NCBI GenBank assembly: GCA_029204045.2
Contig: CM055061.1
Location: 39,828,977-39,892,976, forward strand
DNA from: Tillandsia leiboldiana
Lineage: Eukaryota; Streptophyta; Magnoliopsida; Poales; Bromeliaceae
DNA length: 64,000 bases
Direction of reading: 5' to 3'
Shown here: positions 58,649 through 64,000 of the stretch, in pieces
Layout of the letters: each line of letters opens with the position of its first letter
How positions within the stretch are numbered: the first letter of the stretch is position 1
The notes under the pieces: model-generated
What the model was told of the DNA's origin: nothing
Database searches by the model: none
Seen by the model: only the letters and a program-made list of their open reading frames with translations
Made by a program: the position numbers and the translations under genes

Positions 58649-58954
58649 TGTTGGGTCACCTCTATAATAAGGATCTAAATAGGGAAAAAACACCTAGAGG
58701 GGGGGTGAATAGGTGTAAACGATAAACACTCAAAAATCTTTGCGTAATAAAAACACAATGCGGAAATAAAAATAACACGCAAGATTTTTATGTGGAAAAC
58801 TCCAACACCAGGAGTAAAAAACCACGGGACCGATAACACGGTGAAATCAACTAAGATTATAACACGTATAAAGGTGATATAACGCACTCACAGACGACTC
58901 ATACTTTTTCTATACGCTCCGAGTTGATCTTCTCCGCTCGCTCCGCAACGCGCC

Positions 58955-59131
58955 TCGAATCCACGATTTGCGTCCAACGCCGAATCCACAGCGTCCAACG
59001 TCGAGTCCACGACGTCTGACCGAATCCACGGTCTTCGCCCAGTAGTACGTCTCGAATCCACGAACGTACCTCACTCCGAATCCACGAGAGCGGTAGCACC
59101 TTGAATCCACAAGGCCACGCGAATCCACGCG
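58955..59131 (-). other. Row of eight mini-hairpins with constant loop, Sirevirus LTR
   Basis: Each unit has AATCCA (AGTCCA in the third) flanked by complementary arms; on the element's strand the loop is TGGATT. Units: 58955-58966 TCG/CGA; 58978-58993 CGCCG/CAGCG (one mismatch); 58998-59015 ACGTCG/CGACGT; 59018-59033 GACCG/CGGTC; 59045-59069 GTACGT-C-TCG/CGAACGTAC (one bulge); 59074-59090 CTCCG/CGAGAG (one bulge); 59099-59114 CCTTG/CAAGG; 59118-59131 CGCG/CGCG. It lies about 255 bp downstream of the TATA box, so it should be in the transcript. Confidence 0.75.
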
Positions 59132-59385
59132 CCGATTTGGGAAAATCGTTGTTTTTGGGTGGTGATAATCCGCCGAATACTTAGATCAAAGATAGATCGG
59201 AAATACCATCTAAGTATTCATTAATTTGATTCTACTCAAAATCTGAGTATGAAAACCTAGAATCAAATTAATTAATATAGATGAAGAAACATAGAATTAA
59301 TCTAGTTATTTCCTTTCTTCTCTATATGTGGATATCTCTTTTTCGACCGTATTTTGGATTACCCTAAAAAATGAATCGTAGGGTT

Positions 59386-59393
59386 TATTTATA
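59386..59393 (-). promoter_or_regulatory. TATA box of Sirevirus 3' LTR
   Basis: TATAAATA on the minus strand, conserved at 61276-61283 in the solo LTR. Confidence 0.65.
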
Positions 59394-59911
59394 GGTTAGA
59401 AACCATTGGAAAAGGATAAGAATCAAAAACTAACCTTATCTGGAATTTTTCAGGACGACGGTCCGGACTGGATTACTGCGGTCCGGACTGTCATAGCTAA
59501 ACAGACTATTTCCAGAAAAACACACGTTCGGGGTCCGGACTGAAGATCCACGGTCCGGACTGTTCATGCAGTTTCCGCAAAAATCCACGTTCGGGGTCCG
59601 GACTGAACCGATGTGTTCCGGACTGGATTTGCGCATGAACTATCCTATGTTCAGGGTCCGGACTGAAGACACCTGATCCGGATCCTGAACATATAACATG
59701 TCCAGTTTTTGATTTTTATGCGATTAAAAATCCATCCAAGTGTTTCTACACTATAAGAATTATTCGGATCACCAAGATTATTTAGTTAAACGTACCTGAT
59801 CCTTTTGAATTCTTCTTACTTGAGATTAAGGTATATGATCCAAACTTCTTCTTCTTCAATCTTCAAGACTTAACCATTTTCACGAAATACGCCAAAACAA
59901 ATTCCTTAACA

Positions 59912-60533
59912 ATCTCCCCCTTTGGCGGTTTCGTGACAAAACAGAAATCCACTTAAGAAAATTCAAAAAGATATTTTTGTTGCTATCACCATACAACAAA
60001 AATTTACATTTGAGAACCAATAAATAAATACATGAGATAAACTCCTAAAACAGACTCTAGACTTAGACATCTGTACTCTCTGCAAAAGAATTAATTCTTG
60101 ACAAAACAAAATCGTTAGATACCTCAAGAATGTTCAACATTCAAAAACCAAACAGAGATAGAGTTTATACTCACCATGACATTTATGAACTCAGGTATGT
60201 ATTAAGATCATAATCAGAAATAGACATATCTTTTAAGCAATAAAAACCAAATGTCATAAATTTGTTAGTAATCAAACAACTTGTTAGTAATAATACATGC
60301 CCAAATAGTTAGTCAAATAGTTAGTCGAGGCATGCATGCAATCACAATACAAAACCAAAAGTTGAAAGTTGCTTTGATACTTACCTTCACAGTTCAAAGT
60401 TCACAAGTTCTTACAAACCATTGTAACCATTGTTCATTGTTCTCTCCCCCTTTTTGTCACTAAACTAGCCAAAATTACAAAATAAAGGAGAGGTTAAAGT
60501 TCAAAAAGAAAATAAATGAAAATAAGAGCTAAA
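59912..60533 (-). other. Sirevirus 3' trailer with two polypurine tracts
   Basis: Counterpart of 3953-4692: purine tracts at 59912-59923 and about 60443-60456 on the minus strand, otherwise A/T-rich and non-coding. It is cut at CTAAA (60529-60533) by a solo LTR and continues at 61799. Confidence 0.75.
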
Positions 60534-61798
60534 TGTTGGGTTATGTATAATTGGATCTAAATAGGAGAAAAAACACCTAGAGGGGGGAGAACAGGTGTAA
60601 ACAATAAACACTCAAAAATCTTTGCGATATAAAACCCAATGCGGAAAAATAAATAACACGCAGAGATTTTTACGTGGAAAACTCCAATCCGGAGTAAAAA
60701 ACCACGGGACCGATAACACGGTGAAATCCACTAGAATTAACACACGTACAAGGTGATTTACCGTACACACTTACGACTCAACCTTTTCCATACGCTCCTA
60801 GTAGATCTTCTCCGCTCGCTCTGCAACGCTGCTCGAATCCACGATTAGCGTCCAACGACGAATCCACGGCGTCCAACGTCGAGTCCACGACGTCCGACCG
60901 AATCCACGGTCTTCACCCAGTAGCACGTCTCGAATCCACGAACGTACCTCGCTCCGAATCCACGAGAGCGGTAGCACCTTGAATCCACAAGGCCACGCGA
61001 GTCCACGCGCCGATTTGGGATAAATCGTTATTTTTGGGTGGTGATGATCCGCCGAATACTTAGATTAGAAATAGATCGGAAATACCATCTAAGTATTCAT
61101 TAATTTGATTCTACTCAAAATCTGAGTTTGGAAAACCTAGAATCAAATTAATAATATAGATGAAGAAACATAGAATTAAATCTAGTATTTCCTTTCTTCT
61201 CTATATGTGAATTTTTCTATTTCGGTCGTATTTTTTACGTTTTCCGTCGTACCCTAAAAGATGAATCATAGGGTCTATTTATAGGTTAGAAAACTTGTGG
61301 AAGAAGATAAGAGTAAAAAACTAACCATTTCTGGAATTTTACAGGACGACAGTCCGGACTGGAGTTGACGGTCCGGACTGTCTCAGCGAAACAGACAATT
61401 TCCAGAAAAGACGACATTCGGGGTCCGGACTGAAATCCACGGTCCGGACTGTTCATACTTTTCTTGTAAATTCCACGTTCGGGGTCCGGACTGAAATTAC
61501 CAGGGTCCGGACTGGAATTATGCACGAACTAACCTATGTTCGGGGTCCGGACTGTAAAGCCCGATCCGGACTCTTAACATATGGAATGTCCAGTTTTTGA
61601 TTTTAATGCAATTGAAAATTCATCCAAGTGTTTCTACACTATAAGAAGTATTCGGATCATCAAACTTATTTAATTAAACGTACCTGATCCTTTTGAATTC
61701 TTCTTACTTGAGATTGAGGTATACAATCCAACTTTTTCATCTTCAATCTTCAAGACTAAACCGATTTCACGAAATACGCCAACTCAAATTCCGTAACA
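60534..61798 (-). mobile_element. Sirevirus solo LTR (1265 bp)
   Basis: Complete LTR of the same family as 58649-59911, flanked by CTAAA (60529-60533 and 61799-61803). It sits between the env-like ORF and the purine tract of a related element. It has repeated GTCCGGAC (about 61350-61560), TATA (61276-61283) and the hairpin row (60833-61009). Confidence 0.92.
60833..61009 (-). other. Row of eight mini-hairpins, Sirevirus solo LTR
   Basis: Same eight units as 58955-59131 with identical overall length (177 bp). Differences: unit 2 arms CGACG/CGGCG, unit 8 centre AGTCCA, outermost base of unit 5 changed. The loop is otherwise constant. Confidence 0.75.
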
Positions 61799-61837
61799 CT
61801 AAAAACTTAAAAACCTGCAAAAGAGAGAAAATAAAGA

Positions 61838-61913
61838 TTACTCAAAATCCTCCGAACTAATGCATCCGAGTTTTTGGAAAATTTTCTTTATGCGCTTGTT
61901 CATGGATGCCTGT
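61838..61913 (-). pseudogene. C-terminal remnant of Sirevirus env-like ORF
   Basis: On the minus strand MNKRIKKIFQKLGC...EDFE ends at TAA (61838-61840); it aligns with the basic stretch and acidic tail at the end of the ORF at 2735-3952. The rest is removed by the LTR-C insertion at 61914. Confidence 0.65.
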
Positions 61914-62314
61914 TGTGAGGACCCGGAAATTCCCACGTTTTGATTACTGTTGGATCTGCGGCTTCTGGAGACCCATGTTGGGTGTTTGAGGTGTTTGCGC
62001 GCATATTGGACCCAAGATTTGGACTCGGCATGAAAAACGGATCAAGTTTGCTTTCCCGGGAATTTTTGAGAAATTTTAGAAGTGGAATTTGGCAAATCGG
62101 ACAGCGGATTTGGATTCAGCGCGCGAAAACGCTCAAAATGGACTATTTACTTGTATTTTTCTGAGCTCGGATGACCTGGCACGGATTTCGAGGCGTGGGG
62201 TTACTGTTCCGGCGGCCGGAGTTGCGCCGGCGGCGGCGGCGGACGGCGGAGCGCGGCGGCGGGCCGAGGAGAGGCCGGTCGGTCCACCGCGGGAGTCGTG
62301 CACCGGGCGCGGGC

Positions 62315-62550
62315 CACGTGGCGAGCTCCAGTTGGCCGGCGCAGCAGGCGCGGTCCATGGACCTTGGCGGGGTGCACGGTGGACCGTGGTCATGCCACGT
62401 GGCGTGATGGCATTGGCTGGTGCACGAGCGCGCGGTCCACGCAGCTGGTAGCAGGTGCCTCGGGTTGCGTGCCCGACAGGCGCGCGTGGGCGCACGTGGG
62501 GCGCGACGTGGGCGCGCTGACCCGCGCTTCCCGCTCGGGGACGCCACGTG
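62315..62550 (+). promoter_or_regulatory. Cluster of CACGTG (G-box) sites, LTR-C right copy
   Basis: CACGTG at 62315, 62396, 62493 and 62545; four sites in 236 bp, the same number and span as in the solo LTR. Confidence 0.5.
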
Positions 62551-62649
62551 TCGGCACCTGCTTCGGCCGCGTGGCGCAGCGCGGTTGGCCCAAACAGCTG
62601 TTTGCTGTTTGGGAGGCTACGTGGCAGCCTGGGGGATTTCCGGGCGTGA

Positions 62650-62676
62650 ACAGTAACGGGCTGGGCCCGTTACTGT
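62650..62676 (+). promoter_or_regulatory. 27-bp palindrome upstream of TATA, LTR-C right copy
   Basis: Perfect 12-bp arms ACAGTAACGGGC and GCCCGTTACTGT around TGG, then AGCAGCCCGGAA. Four arm positions differ from the other copies and are changed on both sides. Confidence 0.85.
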
Positions 62677-62749
62677 AGCAGCCCGGAAGATTCGGGCGCT
62701 CAGTTTTGGGCCAAAATTCCAAAACAGTTGGATTTTCGGGCTGGGCCTT

Positions 62750-62756
62750 TATATAG
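62750..62756 (+). promoter_or_regulatory. TATA box of LTR-C right copy
   Basis: CCTTTATATAGC, 74 bp after the palindrome. Confidence 0.6.
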
Positions 62757-64000
62757 CTGTCATGTGGGGGGAGTTTTGCCCCCTTTCCCGAGCTCCCCTG
62801 CCCATGGCCCCTTTAGCAAAGTTGGAGATCTTCATCTTGCGCATCTTCTGGCAGAGGCCCGGATTTTTTGGAAGCCGCGGCGTCGACGACTTCAGCATCG
62901 GAGCGCAGTGTGGCGATTTTTCATCGGAGGCCCGTTATCGTCGTAGTTTGATCTGAGAGGTCTACAGAGCTACTCCGTCAGTATTTTTGGACGATTTCCA
63001 TGGCGTTGGAATCACGAGAGGTACGTCTTCGACTTTCGTGTTGATCATCTTGCTGGATTCAGAGTTTATGGCACGGTTTTTGAGGCATTTCTAAGCCACT
63101 GTTTTCTGGTGGAGTTTTTGGACAGCGGCCACTTGCCGGAATTTTATCTCCGCAACCGAGTGTCGGATCGAGACGAGCCTATACACTTTTTGGATCTACT
63201 CGTCGCAAGGATTATCATTGTATTTTTCCGGGATTTTTCTGAGACTTGCCCGAAGGTATACTATTCCCCTTTTATCTGTGTTTGAGTTTACAGTTGTGTG
63301 GTTGTGAGTGTTTGCGCACCTGTACTGTGGAATTTGTAACTTGGCCTACGGGGCTCGGATTTGGGCGTGCAGGTACCCGTTTCGAAGGTCTCGACGAGAC
63401 GCTCGCTGTGATATTTTTATCGGAATTTTCAGGGCACTTTCTGCAGGTGGAAATTTCAGATCTTCAGGACTATCTTCTGCAGATTTTTGTACTTGGTTAT
63501 TTTGTGGAATAAAGTGTAACCTTGGACCTTTTGTTGTACCCAGGAGTATTTGCGGATGTTTGTGAACCCGTTGGTGTTGAGGATTATTGGAGGTTGTTGC
63601 TTCTGGTGTTTTCAGCTGTGGAACTCCGGACTGTTAGCATTTTCAGTTGGGTGGCCTTGTCTTCATGACCTATGGACTGTGCATTAATTCTATCTGTGTA
63701 GGGACTTGCATGTTATAGATGTGTTCTATATAGCATGGTAGATTATAGGAATTGATGTTCCTAATGCTGTTAAATGATCATGTGTTTATTGTCCTTCCCT
63801 ACAAGCTGTTGATTATTGTTATCTTGGAACTTGACCTAGCACCCCGTCATATGTTGCATGTGTAACCAGACTAGTAGAAAACCCTCACTTGGGCTAGGGT
63901 TATTTCTGCTTTAGACATCCACACTTCTACTTTCCTGGACATAGTGTTCTTCCTCGCCCGGGTAGTGGGCCGAGTGGTCAGGAGTTATCTTTTAGTGCGG

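Larger units (their letters stand above)
58649..59911 (-). mobile_element. Sirevirus 3' LTR (1263 bp)
   Basis: On the minus strand TGTTAAGG...ACCCAACA, directly after the purine tract AAAGGGGGAGAT (59912-59923). It has repeated GTCCGGAC in U3 (about 59459-59670), TATAAATA (59386-59393) and a mini-hairpin array (58955-59131). Confidence 0.88.
61914..64000 (+). mobile_element. LTR-C copy, right end outside window
   Basis: Starts TGTGAGGACCCGG, similar to the LTR-C solo LTR start TGTGATGACCTGG, and shares the order: TTTGGATTCAGCGCGCGAAA block, G/C-rich block with CACGTG sites, 27-bp palindrome, TATA, then leader. It is more diverged than the other copies. Confidence 0.85.

Overview
The window is gene-free repetitive DNA from a plant nuclear genome. 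I see no host gene. Almost every stretch can be assigned to LTR retrotransposons nested inside each other. Plant origin is shown by a Tekay/Del-type Ty3/gypsy polyprotein with a chromodomain, Sirevirus-type Ty1/copia sequences with the AAAGGGGGAGAT polypurine tract, a Cassandra TRIM carrying 5S rRNA-like LTRs, and initiator-tRNA-Met primer sites (TGGTATCAGAG). A flowering plant is safe; a species or monocot call would be a guess. Loss of CAG and CGA codons to stops fits old, methylated heterochromatin.

Layout. 1-2733: right part of an LTR of the family I call LTR-C. 2734-5768: Sirevirus fragment (plus strand) with an env-like ORF (2735-3952), polypurine tract and 3' LTR, the LTR interrupted by a Cassandra element (4758-5332, duplication AATGA). 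5769-8961: a second LTR-C copy, 5'-truncated. 8962-9840: unassigned. 9841-55235: one Ty3-type element, LTR-A (minus strand, duplication GTTTA), expanded to 45.4 kb by insertions. 55236-57118: decayed LTR-C relative, the right-hand flank of the LTR-A target. 57119-58648: unassigned. 58649-61913: minus-strand Sirevirus fragment with 3' LTR, a solo LTR of the same family (duplication CTAAA) and the last codons of an env-like ORF. 61914-64000: a third LTR-C copy leaving the window.

Inside LTR-A: LTR-D (plus, starts 13963, duplication CCTGT) sits in the internal region beside the protease. LTR-E (20578-30660, duplication GCTTT) sits inside LTR-D. LTR-B (38213-52646, minus, duplication CTTCC), the only element with a recognisable full gag-pol, sits in the LTR-A 5' LTR. 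An LTR-C solo LTR (46959-51013, duplication TAAAG) sits in the LTR-B 5' LTR. All seven internal insertion events are confirmed by 5-bp duplications read directly. A segment of LTR-A plus the LTR-D LTR (12877-17605) recurs at 30693-35486, so a tandem duplication has been added to the nest.

No element looks able to move by itself: LTR-A lacks RT and integrase, LTR-D is eroded, LTR-E has no coding region I can recognise, and LTR-B gag-pol has at least eight premature stops, two deletions and a lost protease aspartate. The most interesting signals are non-coding. The long LTRs carry inverted repeats whose two arms changed together between copies or families: a nested double hairpin shared by LTR-A, LTR-B and LTR-E; a 27-bp palindrome about 72 bp upstream of the TATA box in LTR-C; a stem-loop near the 3' end of the LTRs; and, in the Sirevirus LTRs, a row of eight mini-hairpins with one constant loop and different stems.
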